Source of the DNA: Myxococcales bacterium
GTDB lineage: Bacteria > Myxococcota_A > Polyangia > Fen-1088
Assembly: GCA_025350815.1 (NCBI GenBank)
Contig: JANXXE010000057.1
Span: 1 to 61,610 of the forward strand
DNA length: 61,610 bases
Direction: 5' to 3'
The translations under genes and the position numbers were made by a program. Positions 44,211 to 53,206 of this stretch are shown one piece after another; position 1 is the first letter of the stretch; each line of letters starts with the position of its first letter. The notes below the pieces were generated by a model. It was not told the origin of the DNA and ran no database searches. It saw only the letters and a list, made by a program, of their open reading frames with translations.

Positions 44211-45428
44211 ATGGCGATCAAACTTCCCATCTACATGGACAATCACGCGACCACGCCGCTGGATCCGCGCGTGCTGGACGCCATGCTGCCGTACCTGCGC
44301 GACAATTTCGGCAACGCGGCCAGCCGCTCGCACGCTTTCGGATGGGCCGCCGAAAAGGCCAGCGAGGATGCGCGCGAGCAGGTCGCGGCGTTGATCGGTG
44401 CCTCCGGCAAAGAGATCGTCTGGACGTCGGGTGCGACGGAATCCGACAACCTGGCGCTCAAGGGTGCAGCCGAGTTCCACAAGGACAAGGGCAATCACAT
44501 CGTTACCGCGCAGACCGAGCACAAGGCGGTGCTGGACACGTGCAAGCGCCTCGAAAAGGAAGGCTTCCAGGTAACGTACTTGCCGGTGGCCGAGGATGGG
44601 CGCGTGCGTCCCGAGGCTGTCGCGGCCGCGCTGACCGACAAGACGATCCTGGTGTCAGTCATGCTGGCCAACAACGAGATCGGCACCGTCAATCCGGTGA
44701 ACGAGATTGGCGCTGTCGTGAAGGCGCGCGGGTGTCTGTTTCATATCGATGCGGTCCAGGGCGTGGGCAAGATCCCCTTCGATGTGAACGCGGCGCGTGC
44801 CGATCTGGTGTCGCTGTCGGCGCACAAGATGTACGGGCCGAAAGGTGTGGGCGCGCTGTACGTGCGTCGCAAGCCGCGCGTCCGCATCAGCGCGCAGATC
44901 GACGGCGGTGGGCACGAAAGGGGCATGCGTTCAGGGACGCTGAACGTTCCGGGCATCGTGGGCTTCGGGGTGGCCGCCGAGATTTGCCGGCGCGAGCTGT
45001 CTGTCGAGGGCCCGCGGATGCTGGCGCTGCGCGAGCGGCTGCGCCAGGGATTGCAGTCACAGATCTCGGACACCTTCGTGAACGGCTCGATGGAGCACCG
45101 GCTGCCGGGCAATCTGAACATCAGCTTCGCGTTCATCGAGGGCGAGGCGATGTTGATGGCGCTCAAGGACGTGGCGGTGTCGTCGGGTTCGGCATGCACG
45201 TCAGCGTCGCTGGAGCCGTCTTACGTGCTGCGCGCGCTGGGCGTCGAAGAAGAGATGGCGCACACGTCGATTCGGTTCGGCATCGGGCGCTTCAACACCG
45301 AAGAAGAAGTCGATTTCGTGATCGATCTCGTCGCCAGAAAGGTCAAAAAGTTGCGGGAGATGTCCCCCCTTTACGAAATGGCGCAGGCGGGGATCGACAT
45401 CAAAAGCATTCAGTGGGCTGCTCACTGA
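44211..45428 (+). CDS. iscS: Cysteine desulfurase IscS
   Basis: 405 residues, PLP enzyme that takes sulfur from cysteine and passes it as persulfide to IscU. PLP lysine K206 is in [11 protein letters not shown], and the mobile catalytic cysteine C329 is in [11 protein letters not shown], both as in E. coli IscS. The N-terminus [21 protein letters not shown] and the C-terminal [18 protein letters not shown] (IscU/partner-binding tail) are conserved. Second gene of the operon, followed by iscU after 32 bp. Confidence 0.97.
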   Translation: MAIKLPIYMDNHATTPLDPRVLDAMLPYLRDNFGNAASRSHAFGWAAEKASEDAREQVAALIGASGKEIVWTSGATESDNLALKGAAEFHKDKGNHIVTAQTEHKAVLDTCKRLEKEGFQVTYLPVAEDGRVRPEAVAAALTDKTILVSVMLANNEIGTVNPVNEIGAVVKARGCLFHIDAVQGVGKIPFDVNAARADLVSLSAHKMYGPKGVGALYVRRKPRVRISAQIDGGGHERGMRSGTLNVPGIVGFGVAAEICRRELSVEGPRMLALRERLRQGLQSQISDTFVNGSMEHRLPGNLNISFAFIEGEAMLMALKDVAVSSGSACTSASLEPSYVLRALGVEEEMAHTSIRFGIGRFNTEEEVDFVIDLVARKVKKLREMSPLYEMAQAGIDIKSIQWAAH

Positions 45429-45460
45429 CGGCGGAATGAATCAAGGGAGACTGTTCAATC

Positions 45461-45868
45461 ATGGCGTATAGCGAAAAGGTACTGGACCACTACGAGAACC
45501 CGCGCAACGTGGGCAGTCTCGATGTCAATGATCCCAACGTCGGTACGGGTCTGGTGGGCGCGCCGGCCTGCGGCGACGTGATGAAGTTGCAGCTACGGGT
45601 CAATGACCAGGGCGTCATCGAGGACGCCAAGTTCAAGACCTTCGGATGCGGGTCGGCCATCGCCTCGTCGTCGCTGGCGACCGAATGGATCAAGGGCATG
45701 ACGGTCGATCAGGCGATGGCGGTGAAGAATACGCAGATCGTCGAGGAACTGAACCTGCCGCCGGTCAAGATTCACTGTTCTGTGCTGGCCGAAGACGCCA
45801 TAAAAAGCGCCATCGAGGACTACAAGAAGAAGCAGGGCGCGCGTGGTGGCAAGGATCAGGTCGCCTGA
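45461..45868 (+). CDS. iscU: Iron-sulfur cluster scaffold IscU
   Basis: 135 residues. Cluster ligands C37 (GAPACGDV), D39, C63 (KTFGCGSA), H105 and C106 (KIHCSVLAED) are all present. The LPPVK motif recognised by HscA is at 99-103. It is a typical group I scaffold that assembles 2Fe-2S with IscS and hands it on with HscA/HscB help. An AAGGGAG ribosome site lies 11 nt upstream of the ATG. The C-terminus has a short basic extension (KKKQGARGGK). Confidence 0.97.
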   Translation: MAYSEKVLDHYENPRNVGSLDVNDPNVGTGLVGAPACGDVMKLQLRVNDQGVIEDAKFKTFGCGSAIASSSLATEWIKGMTVDQAMAVKNTQIVEELNLPPVKIHCSVLAEDAIKSAIEDYKKKQGARGGKDQVA

Positions 45869-45902
45869 GGCGCCGACAAACGAAAAGACACAGAGGACCA
45901 AC

Positions 45903-46238
45903 GTGGCCGTTGCCGTCAGTCTAAGAGCCGTCGCAGAGATCAAGAAGGCCGCCGCCAAGCGCGCGGCTGCACCGAAAGGTTTGCGCGTCGGGATCCGCGG
46001 CGGGGGGTGCACGGGATTTTCCTACCTGTTCGAGTGGTCGGACATTGATCCGCGGGCCGAGGACAAGGTGCTGACGTTCGAGGATGACAGCGTGCGGGTG
46101 TTCATCGATCCGAAAAGCCTTTTGTACCTGGAGGGCTCGACGCTGGACTACGCGACGTCCGTCATGGCCCGCGGGTTCAAGTGGGTCAACCCGAATGCCA
46201 AGGGCTCGTGCGGCTGCGGCGAGAGTGTTCAGTTCTAG
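45903..46238 (+). CDS. iscA: A-type iron-sulfur carrier IscA
   Basis: 111 residues from GTG at 45903, with AGAGGA 5 nt upstream; the frame is open further up but that would overlap iscU. Ligand cysteines C36 (GGGCTGF), C103 and C105 (CGCG) are in place, and the middle motif VFIDPKSLLYLEGSTLDY is typical. It accepts clusters from IscU and/or holds iron. A second A-type protein lies next to nuoB at 11891. Confidence 0.95.
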   Translation: MAVAVSLRAVAEIKKAAAKRAAAPKGLRVGIRGGGCTGFSYLFEWSDIDPRAEDKVLTFEDDSVRVFIDPKSLLYLEGSTLDYATSVMARGFKWVNPNAKGSCGCGESVQF

Positions 46239-46265
46239 GCGACGGGGAATGGCCGCGGGGGCTGG

Positions 46266-46883
46266 ATGTCGATGATCTGCTGGTCGTGTGAGAAGAACGC
46301 AGGCGAGGGCTTGCTGTGCGTCGGATGCGGCGCGATCCAGCCGCCCTTTGCCGGGGTCGACCATTTCGCCGTCCTGGGCGTCGAGCGGCGCTTCGACCTG
46401 GACCTGGCCGTGGTCGAGGCGCGCTACAAGGACCAGGCGCGGATCCTGCACCCTGACCGATACGCCCGGGCCGATGCGCGCGCCCGGCGGGCGTCGTTGC
46501 AACGGGCGGTGCAGTTGAACGAGGCGTGGCGGACGGTGAAGGATCCCGTCAAGCGGGGCGAGTATCTGCTGTCCTTGTGGGGCGGCACGGCGCAGGTCGC
46601 GGTGGCGCCGGGCCTGCTGATGGAAGTGATGGAACTGCGCGAGGCGCTGGCAGAGGCGCAGGCGGCGGCAGATCACGGGCGGGTGGCGGCGTTGGCGATG
46701 GACGTACGGGGCCTGGAAGCGCGTGCCCTCGGGGCCGTTGCGGCGGGCTTTTCACGCGGACTTGCGGCGGCGGATGACATCGCGCGGGCGTTGGCGGCCG
46801 TGCGCTACTACCAGCGGTTCGCCGAGGAAGTGGCCGTCCACGAAGAGGCGCACGCAGGTGCGGCTGTGGTTCATGGCGGTTGA
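46266..46883 (+). CDS. hscB: Co-chaperone HscB with N-terminal zinc-finger extension
   Basis: 205 residues. An N-terminal Cys4 motif (C5-x2-C8 ... C18-x2-C21) precedes the J-domain (about 30-100) with its HPD at 62-64 in [12 protein letters not shown]. The C-terminal helical IscU-binding domain follows (about 110-200). HscB brings IscU to HscA and stimulates ATP hydrolysis. The tetracysteine extension is absent from E. coli HscB but is known from human HSC20. The last codons overlap the hscA start by 11 bp, so they are translationally coupled. Confidence 0.92.
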   Translation: MSMICWSCEKNAGEGLLCVGCGAIQPPFAGVDHFAVLGVERRFDLDLAVVEARYKDQARILHPDRYARADARARRASLQRAVQLNEAWRTVKDPVKRGEYLLSLWGGTAQVAVAPGLLMEVMELREALAEAQAAADHGRVAALAMDVRGLEARALGAVAAGFSRGLAAADDIARALAAVRYYQRFAEEVAVHEEAHAGAAVVHGG

Positions 46884-48858
46884 GGCGCTGTTCGATATCT
46901 CGGAGCCCGGCCAGGCCCGGGCCAAAGAGGCCTGCAAGGGACGGGCGGTCGGGATCGATCTGGGCACGACCAATTCCCTGGTGGCAGCGGTGCAGGCGGG
47001 GCAGCCTGTTTGTCTGCGCGGGCCGGAAGCCGGCGCGTCGGTGGTTCCATCGGTGGTGCACTATGCCGCCGACGGACACGTGGTCGTCGGGCAGACGGCC
47101 CGGGATGACCTGGCCCCGCGCTTTGCGCAAGACACGATTGCGTCGGTCAAGCGATTCATGGGCCGTGGCCCGCAGGACGCCGAGGCGACACGGCGCCTGA
47201 CGCCGTATCAATTTGCGCCCGCTGCCGGTGAACCGTCGCTGGTGCGCTTTGTGGTGGCCGGCGGATCGCGGCTGGTGACGCCCGTCGAGGTGTCCGCCGA
47301 AATCTTGCGCGTTCTCAAGGCGCGCGCAGAGGCTGACCTTGGCGGCGAACTGGACGGCGTGGTCATCACGGTGCCGGCGTATTTCGACGATGGTCAGCGA
47401 CAGGCGACGCGCGATGCGGGGCGTCTGGCGGGTCTGGACGTCCTGCGCCTGTTGAACGAGCCGACGGCGGCGGCACTGGCGTATGGCCTGGACAAGCAGG
47501 CGGAAGGCACCTTCGCGGTGTTCGACCTGGGCGGTGGCACCTTCGACGTATCGATCCTGAAGCTTGCGCGGGGTGTTTTCGAGGTCAAGGCGACCGGCGG
47601 TGATTCGGCGCTGGGCGGGGACGATTTCGATCGCTTGATTGCCGGGCATCTGTTGCAGGCGATGGGTCTGCCGGATGACGGCGGCGGTGATCGGTTCCTG
47701 GTGCGCAGGGTGCTGGACGCGGCCCGCGCCGCGAAAGAGGCGTTGACCGAGGCGCCCGACATCGCCGTCGTGGTGGAACGCCCGGGTGGCGGCACGTGGC
47801 GCGGACAGCTGGATCGCGCACAGATGGAGGCGTTGGTCCGGCCGGTGCTGGATCGCTGTGTTCGTCCGGTGCGGCGGGCTTTGGCCGATGCCGGCGTCGC
47901 GGCCGCGGATCTGACGGGCGTGATTCTGGTGGGCGGGGCGACGCGGATGCCTCTGGTGCGTGAGTTTGTGTCGACGCTGTTCGGGCGCGAGCCGTTGCAT
48001 GACATCGATCCGGACGAGGTCGTCGCCCTGGGCGCGGCGATCCAGGCGGATATTTTGGCCGGGGGCAGCGGCCGCGACGATGTGGTCCTTCTGGATGTCG
48101 TGCCGCTGTCGCTGGGCCTCGAAATGATGGGCGGCGTGGCGGAGAAGCTGATTCATCGCAACACCACCGTGCCCTGTGGGGCGACGCAGACCTTCACGAC
48201 CTATGCGGACCGGCAGACGGGATTCGATCTGCACGTGGTGCAGGGCGAGCGCGAATTGGTCGCCGACTGTCGATCGCTGGCCCGCTTCAAGCTGACGGGG
48301 ATTCCGCCCATGGCGGCGGGCATGGCGCGTCTGGAGGTGACCTTCCTGGTCGACGCCGACGGGCTGTTGCGGGTCTCGGCGCGCGAGCAGACGACGGGCA
48401 AGGAAACCGCCATCGAGGTCAAGCCGAGTTATGGTCTGACCGACGACGAAGTCGAGCGCATGTTGCTGGATTCGTTCGCGCACGCGGAAGACGACGTGAA
48501 GCTACGGTCACTGACCGAGCAACGGGTCGAAGCCGAGCGCATTCTGGCGGCGCTGCGTGCGGCGATGGTCGACGCACCTGAATTGTTGGCCGATGCGGAC
48601 AGGCAGGCCGTGGCGGCCGCGGTGCGTGTTCTGGAGACGGCCCGCGCCGGTACGGATCATCTGGCCATTCGCGCGGCGATCGAGGGGCTGGATGCGGCGT
48701 CGAAGGATTTCGCGACAAAGCGGCTCGACCGCGCGCTGGATGTCGGGCTTCGGGGTCAGGGCGTGCGCGCGGTGGAGGCCAGGGTCGACGAGTCAGCGAC
48801 GGCCAAGGGAACCACGGCGGGCGTGAAGCGCTCGCATGCCGGACACGAGCACGGATAA
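46873..48858 (+). CDS. hscA: Hsp70-type chaperone HscA
   Basis: 661 residues from ATG at 46873, inside the end of hscB. Nucleotide-binding domain begins [12 protein letters not shown], with [53 protein letters not shown] and [12 protein letters not shown]. The substrate domain has [14 protein letters not shown] and a helical lid. It is specialised for IscU (LPPVK motif) rather than general folding. The last ~25 residues are His/Gly/Lys-rich (RSHAGHEHG). TAATG overlap with fdx. Confidence 0.96.
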   Translation: MAVEALFDISEPGQARAKEACKGRAVGIDLGTTNSLVAAVQAGQPVCLRGPEAGASVVPSVVHYAADGHVVVGQTARDDLAPRFAQDTIASVKRFMGRGPQDAEATRRLTPYQFAPAAGEPSLVRFVVAGGSRLVTPVEVSAEILRVLKARAEADLGGELDGVVITVPAYFDDGQRQATRDAGRLAGLDVLRLLNEPTAAALAYGLDKQAEGTFAVFDLGGGTFDVSILKLARGVFEVKATGGDSALGGDDFDRLIAGHLLQAMGLPDDGGGDRFLVRRVLDAARAAKEALTEAPDIAVVVERPGGGTWRGQLDRAQMEALVRPVLDRCVRPVRRALADAGVAAADLTGVILVGGATRMPLVREFVSTLFGREPLHDIDPDEVVALGAAIQADILAGGSGRDDVVLLDVVPLSLGLEMMGGVAEKLIHRNTTVPCGATQTFTTYADRQTGFDLHVVQGERELVADCRSLARFKLTGIPPMAAGMARLEVTFLVDADGLLRVSAREQTTGKETAIEVKPSYGLTDDEVERMLLDSFAHAEDDVKLRSLTEQRVEAERILAALRAAMVDAPELLADADRQAVAAAVRVLETARAGTDHLAIRAAIEGLDAASKDFATKRLDRALDVGLRGQGVRAVEARVDESATAKGTTAGVKRSHAGHEHG

Positions 48859-49235
48859 TGCCCAAGATCAGATTTCAGCCGGAGGAGGTCGAGGTCGACG
48901 TGGCGGTGGGAACGACCATCCTGGACGCCGCGCGGGCGCGGGGTGCGCAGGTCGGTTCGGCCTGCGGCGGTGTGTGCGCCTGCTCGACCTGCCACGTATA
49001 TGTGAAGGAAGGTCTCGAGGATCTTTCGGAGGCGGGCGAGCGCGAGGAAGACATCATGGACAAGGCGTTCGATGTGCGCGCGAATTCTCGCCTGGGATGC
49101 CAGGCCCAGTTGCGTAAGGATCGCCTGTATGTCGTCGAGGTCAGCCGCGAATGTCGGCAGGCATTTCTCGACGAGCATCCGGAGGTTCGTCAGGCGCTGG
49201 CCGAGGCCGCGCGGCGCGGGAGTGTCGCCCCATGA
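48858..49235 (+). CDS. fdx: 2Fe-2S ferredoxin of the isc operon
   Basis: 125 residues, adrenodoxin-type. Ligands C36-x5-C42-x2-C45 and C81 (SRLGCQAQL), plus an extra C40 in GGVCACSTC. It supplies electrons for cluster assembly on IscU. The first 105 residues fit the family, and about 20 C-terminal residues are extra. The start overlaps the hscA stop (TAATG) and its own stop overlaps iscX (ATGA), so the three are coupled. Confidence 0.95.
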   Translation: MPKIRFQPEEVEVDVAVGTTILDAARARGAQVGSACGGVCACSTCHVYVKEGLEDLSEAGEREEDIMDKAFDVRANSRLGCQAQLRKDRLYVVEVSRECRQAFLDEHPEVRQALAEAARRGSVAP

Positions 49236-49429
49236 CCTGGACGGACGTGCGTGAGATTGCCATCGCCCTTTACGAAGGCCACCCGGACGTGCGGCCATTG
49301 GAGGTGCGGTTCACGGATCTGCACAAGTGGGTGCTGGCGTTGCCCGGCTTCACGGGCGATGCGCACAAGTCGAACGAAAAGATTCTGGAAGCCATCCAGA
49401 TGACCTGGCTGGACGAAGCCGAGGGCTGA
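49232..49429 (+). CDS. iscX: IscX, small acidic IscS-binding protein
   Basis: 65 residues with the whole IscX pattern: MTWTDVREIAIALYE, then VRFTDLHKWVLALPGF and SNEKILEAIQMTWLDEA. IscX binds IscS and iron and tunes the rate of cluster assembly. The start overlaps the fdx stop by ATGA. Last gene of the operon, 3 bp from the convergent GDT1-like gene. Confidence 0.95.
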   Translation: MTWTDVREIAIALYEGHPDVRPLEVRFTDLHKWVLALPGFTGDAHKSNEKILEAIQMTWLDEAEG

Positions 49430-49432
49430 CCC

Positions 49433-49705
49433 TCAGCGCGGGCGCAGCAGAAACAGCCCGCCCATGACGACGAACGCGACGCCGGCGATTCGTCTGAGCC
49501 ACAGGGGCGAGACGAAGCGGGCGATGGATTCGCCAGCGACGACGGCGATGGCGGACGACGCGACCAGGGCCAGCGCCGATCCCAAAAAGACCGCCCAGCG
49601 CGACGAGCCGCCGACCGCCGCCGACAACGTGGCCAGCTGGGTCTTGTCGCCCAGTTCAGCGACGAAGATGGCGGCGAAGGTCGACAGGAAAACGTTCCAG
49701 TTCAT
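49433..49705 (-). CDS. Half-size TMEM165/GDT1 family transporter
   Basis: 90 residues from ATG at 49705, with AGGAT 8 nt upstream. Carries one copy of the UPF0016 signature (AELGDKTQLAT at 16-26) and three membrane helices. Full-length GDT1 proteins have two such copies and move Mn2+ or Ca2+ in exchange for protons. A single-copy protein of this length must act as a homodimer or with a second half. No second half is encoded next to it. Manganese export is the usual bacterial role. Confidence 0.85.
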   Translation of the reverse strand: MNWNVFLSTFAAIFVAELGDKTQLATLSAAVGGSSRWAVFLGSALALVASSAIAVVAGESIARFVSPLWLRRIAGVAFVVMGGLFLLRPR

Positions 49706-49728
49706 TTGAGGGATCCTTTTTTGGCCGG

Positions 49729-50460
49729 TCAAACGTCGTCGGGGCCGACGGGGCGCCAAGCGCCGAGCGGCAGGTCGGTGGGCAGGATCAATCGTCCGAA
49801 GGACACGCGGCAGAGCGCCAAGACGTGGCTGCCGAGTGCCGCAAAGATGCGGCGAACTTCGTGGTAGGCGCCGGCCTTCAGCGTGATAGTCGCGCATAGC
49901 GCGCCTGCGGGCTGGTCCGCCAGACTCGCGAGATTGGGATGCAGAGCGCCGGGATCGAGCGCGCGCAGGTCGAGGATTTCGGGCTGGCGTCCATCGTCGA
50001 GGGTGAAATTGGGCGGCACGGGCGACCAGGGCCGCGCCAGCACGGCCTGGTAGGTGCGCGGGATGCCGTGTTTGGGGTGGGTCAGGCGGTGCAGCCAGTC
50101 TCCGTCGGTGGTCCAGATGAGAAGACCGGTCGAGTCGAGATCCAGGCGGCCCACCGGGCGCAGGTCATCCATCAGAGGCGCATCGTGCAACAAGGTCAGC
50201 GCCGTCGGGTGGCGATCGTCGCGCAGGGCGGTCACGACCCCGATGGGCTTGTTCAGCACCAGGGCAAACGCGTCGTGGAGCTGCCATCGGTCGCTGTCGA
50301 CCATGACCTCGAAGGGGCAGCGCGCGTTGTCGATGATCGCTCGCGAATCGGGCAAGGGGGCGCCCGTACCGTCGGTGACGCGCCCCTCGGTGACCAGCAA
50401 GCGGGCATTGCCGCGCGTGCAGCCGATATTGCGGGCCAGCAAATGATCCAAGCGGGGCAC
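49729..50460 (-). CDS. RsuA/RluB-type pseudouridine synthase
   Basis: 243 residues from GTG at 50460, or longer in-frame forms up to 50595 that would overlap the divergent trmL gene. S4 RNA-binding domain at about 3-45 (LDHLLARNIGCTRGNARLLV), then the catalytic domain with the active-site Asp in GRLDLDSTGLL, preceded by LNKPIGVVT and followed by HPKHGIPRTYQAVL and GAYHEVRRIFAALG. This is the small-subunit/RluB-E branch and modifies a uridine in rRNA; the target cannot be fixed. A TATATT box 9 nt before the GTG supports this start. Confidence 0.88.
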   Translation of the reverse strand: MPRLDHLLARNIGCTRGNARLLVTEGRVTDGTGAPLPDSRAIIDNARCPFEVMVDSDRWQLHDAFALVLNKPIGVVTALRDDRHPTALTLLHDAPLMDDLRPVGRLDLDSTGLLIWTTDGDWLHRLTHPKHGIPRTYQAVLARPWSPVPPNFTLDDGRQPEILDLRALDPGALHPNLASLADQPAGALCATITLKAGAYHEVRRIFAALGSHVLALCRVSFGRLILPTDLPLGAWRPVGPDDV

Positions 50461-50469
50461 GACGGGTGA

Positions 50470-50520
50470 AATATATGTCAGGAACCGCGAGCGTGGGTCC
50501 CCGTCGCGAAGGGGTACAAT
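50470..50520. promoter_or_regulatory. Divergent promoter region between the pseudouridine synthase and trmL genes
   Basis: TACAAT at 50515-50520 lies 7 nt before the trmL GTG, and TATATT (complement of 50470-50475) lies 9 nt before the GTG of the divergent pseudouridine synthase. No Shine-Dalgarno site is visible for either gene. Both spacings put the expected transcription start at or next to the start codon, which suggests leaderless mRNAs. The two RNA-modification genes thus share one compact control region of about 67 bp. Confidence 0.5.
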
Positions 50521-50527
50521 TTGCGGC

Positions 50528-50998
50528 GTGTCGTCGCTGCACATCGTCCTGGTCGAACCCGAGATCCACTGGAACACGGGGAACATCGGCCGCACGTCCC
50601 TGGCCGTGGGCGCCGAGTTGCACCTGGTGGAACCCCTGGGCTTTTCGCTGGCGGCGTCCCAGGTGCGCCGCGCGGGCCTGGATTACTGGCCGCGGGTGCG
50701 GCTGCGCGTGTGGCCGAACTGGGCCCAACTGGCGCAGGCGTTGCCTTCCCTCGGCGAGCCATTCTTTTTCTCGGGCACCGGTGACAAGACCCTGTGGCAG
50801 GTGGCTTTTCCCCGGCAGGTGGCGCTGATCTTCGGTCGCGAAAGCGTCGGGCTGCCGCCGGAGTTGCTGGTGGACAATCAGAAGCGCGTCGTGCGCATTC
50901 CGATGCGGGATCCGGACTTGCGGTCGCTGAATCTGTCGACAGCGGCGGCGCTGGCGGCCTACGAAGTGTCGCGGCAGTGGGCGTCGCATTCACCCTGA
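50528..50998 (+). CDS. trmL: tRNA (cytidine(34)-2'-O)-methyltransferase TrmL
   Basis: 156 residues from GTG. A minimal SPOUT (TrmL/CspR) methyltransferase: IVLVEPEIHWNTGNIGRTSLAVGAELHLVEPLGF (motif 1), FGRESVGLPPELL (motif 2) and VRIPMRDPDLRSLNLSTAAALAAYE (motif 3 with the knot). It methylates the wobble 2'-OH in certain leucine tRNAs. Full family length. Confidence 0.93.
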   Translation: MSSLHIVLVEPEIHWNTGNIGRTSLAVGAELHLVEPLGFSLAASQVRRAGLDYWPRVRLRVWPNWAQLAQALPSLGEPFFFSGTGDKTLWQVAFPRQVALIFGRESVGLPPELLVDNQKRVVRIPMRDPDLRSLNLSTAAALAAYEVSRQWASHSP

Positions 50999-51061
50999 CG
51001 GCGCCGCCCGGGCAAAAATGGGGGTTTGGCGACAGACCGGATATGATCACCGGTCGACGCC

Positions 51062-53206
51062 ATGACCATGGGTTCTCTTCGGCTGGGGGGATACACCTGC
51101 GAGGCGTTGCTGGGCCCGGGCGGTGTGACCGAGACCTACCGAGCGGTGCCGTTGGGTACCACGGCGCCGGCGTTTGCGCTGAAGTTGTTGCGCGCCGATC
51201 GAGGCGGATCTGATCCCGAGGTCGCGGCGCGCTTCATACAGGCGGCACTCGACCTGGCGGCCCTGGCTGCGCCCGGGATCGCCCCGGTGGTCGAGGTGTC
51301 GACTGCACACGACGAAATATTTGCCGTGTCGGAACTGGTCGCCGGTGTTGACCTGATGGGCTGGGTTGAAAGTCGCGGCGTCGTCGTTCAGCCCCATCTG
51401 GTGGCGTTGCTGGGCGCGCAAATGGCGCGCACGCTGGCGTTCCTGCACGGCCTGTCGTCGCCCATGGTCCACGGCGGAATTTCACCCGGCAATGTCATTG
51501 TCACGGCCGACGGGGGTGTCGTCTTGCTGGATGCGGGTCTGGCCGCAGCGCTGCGGGCACTGACAGACAACCCGATCGAAAAATGGTTTTACGTCGCGCC
51601 CGAGGTGATAGCCGGGGCGGAGGCAACGCCGGCGGCGGATCTGTATTCACTGGGGGCCGTGCTTTTCTACTTGTTGACGGGGGCGCCGCCCTTCGTCGCT
51701 GAAACGCGCGAGGAACTGGGTCACCTGGCGCGCCAGGGGATGCCACCGGCGGCCGGGGTACCGCCCCTGTTGGCCAACGTCGTCGGAAAGTTGATGGCCC
51801 CGGCGCCCGCCGATCGGCCCGCTTCCGCCGCTGACGCCGCTGTGTTGCTGTCCGGGGGCAAGCTGTCTCGCGGGCGTCCAGGCGGGGCGCCGATCTCGGC
51901 GTTGACCCCCACACCCATGGTCGAGCCATTGCCACCGCCCATTGATCTGTCGCAGTTGGGTATGCGCGCGGCGACCGCCGATCCCGAGCCAGTCATGTTG
52001 CCGTCGGTGTCGGCGATACTGCCGTCGGTGTCGGCGACGTTCGCGCCCGTCGACCTTGATGCGGTTCCCGAGTCTGCCGTGGAGGATTCTCTGATCGCCA
52101 TTCCCTCGCTGGCGTCGCTGTCGGTGCCGGGCGGCCAGGGGGACAAGACGCCCGTTTTGGGTGTGCCGACCGGGGCCAAGCCGTCGTTCGGAGATTCCTT
52201 TTTCGAGATTTCGGGGGTCAACCTGCCGGTGATGGCCTCCGAGCTGCCGCGTCCCGTTCCGGCGCCCGTGCCCGTGCCGGAGGCATCTGCCGAAAGTATC
52301 GACATCGGTGCGGGTCTGCGGGCGACCAGCGCTGCGGTTCCCATTGTGAGGAAGACCGATCCGATGATTCCGACCTTCGCCCCGCCGGACGAGGCGGATA
52401 CGCCGCCGCTTGAGACTGCGCGCGAGGAGAAGGCCTGGCCCCGTCCCGCCGCAAGCGCGGCTGAACGCACCGCGCGCCCGACGGCCGGGACGCCGGTGTG
52501 GCAGCCGCCGCGGACCGCGCGTGGCGGGGTACGCCGGAACACGCAAAGCGCCACCGTGCGCTCAACACCCTGGAAATCGGTGGTGCTGGCGACGGCCGCA
52601 GTGGTGCTGGTGGCTGGTGGGGCGCTGGTTGTCATGGGGGGCATGGGTCGGTCGCGTGCCGAAAAGCCAGTGCCCGTCGCGGCCACCCCGACACCGGTTA
52701 CCGTGACGGTTCCCCCGCAAAGCGTGGTGCAGCGTCCGGCGGTGCCGAAACCCGCTGGGGGGCCCAAGGTTCCAGGTGAGTTGAAAGTCATCACCAGTCC
52801 CCCCGGGGCCACGGTGTGGGTCGACGGCGTCGAGAAGGGAACGAGCCCGCTGACGGTGAAGATTCCGACGGGCGCGCACCGGGTGGTGTTGACAAAACCG
52901 GGCTTCAAGATGCTGCGCGAGGCAACCGACACCGCCGAGAGCGGTGCACTGTCACGGACAATGCCGCCGGCCAGTCCGAATTTTGGTGGCAACATCGTTC
53001 TCGATGTCCTGTGCCAGACCAGGGCCAAATACCCGGTCTTCGTCGACGGCCGCGACACCGGCGTTCTGTGCCCGGCCGAAGGGCTGAAGGTGCCGCCCGG
53101 CAATCACCTGATTGGCGTGTTCGTTATTCCGCAGAACAAGATCTGGAGCTTCGAGCGCGAGATCCCGGACGGGCCGGCGCCGCAGCGGGTGATCTTCAGC
53201 TACTGA
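51062..53206 (+). CDS. PEGA-domain Ser/Thr pseudokinase, membrane-anchored
   Basis: 714 residues. Residues about 8-280 have the protein kinase fold: K41 (FALKLLR), catalytic-loop position HGGISPGN (137-144), DAG (157-159) in place of DFG, APE and DLYSLG. The HRD motif is HGG: Arg and the catalytic Asp are both lost, and the lysine of the catalytic loop is Ser. It should bind but not transfer phosphate. A Pro/Ala/Ser-rich linker (about 285-500), a membrane helix (about 505-527), and PEGA-type repeats (ITSPPGATVWVDGVEKGTSPL, then PVFVDGRDTGV) follow, outside the membrane. The end overlaps the convergent kinase gene by 7 bp. Confidence 0.9.
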   Translation: MTMGSLRLGGYTCEALLGPGGVTETYRAVPLGTTAPAFALKLLRADRGGSDPEVAARFIQAALDLAALAAPGIAPVVEVSTAHDEIFAVSELVAGVDLMGWVESRGVVVQPHLVALLGAQMARTLAFLHGLSSPMVHGGISPGNVIVTADGGVVLLDAGLAAALRALTDNPIEKWFYVAPEVIAGAEATPAADLYSLGAVLFYLLTGAPPFVAETREELGHLARQGMPPAAGVPPLLANVVGKLMAPAPADRPASAADAAVLLSGGKLSRGRPGGAPISALTPTPMVEPLPPPIDLSQLGMRAATADPEPVMLPSVSAILPSVSATFAPVDLDAVPESAVEDSLIAIPSLASLSVPGGQGDKTPVLGVPTGAKPSFGDSFFEISGVNLPVMASELPRPVPAPVPVPEASAESIDIGAGLRATSAAVPIVRKTDPMIPTFAPPDEADTPPLETAREEKAWPRPAASAAERTARPTAGTPVWQPPRTARGGVRRNTQSATVRSTPWKSVVLATAAVVLVAGGALVVMGGMGRSRAEKPVPVAATPTPVTVTVPPQSVVQRPAVPKPAGGPKVPGELKVITSPPGATVWVDGVEKGTSPLTVKIPTGAHRVVLTKPGFKMLREATDTAESGALSRTMPPASPNFGGNIVLDVLCQTRAKYPVFVDGRDTGVLCPAEGLKVPPGNHLIGVFVIPQNKIWSFEREIPDGPAPQRVIFSY

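Noticed and set aside
46549-48483. A 644-codon open frame on the minus strand across hscB/hscA
   Set aside because: It is antisense to clearly conserved Fe-S chaperone genes; long antisense frames are expected in GC-rich DNA with strong third-position bias. The product is Arg/His/Gln-rich with no known motif.
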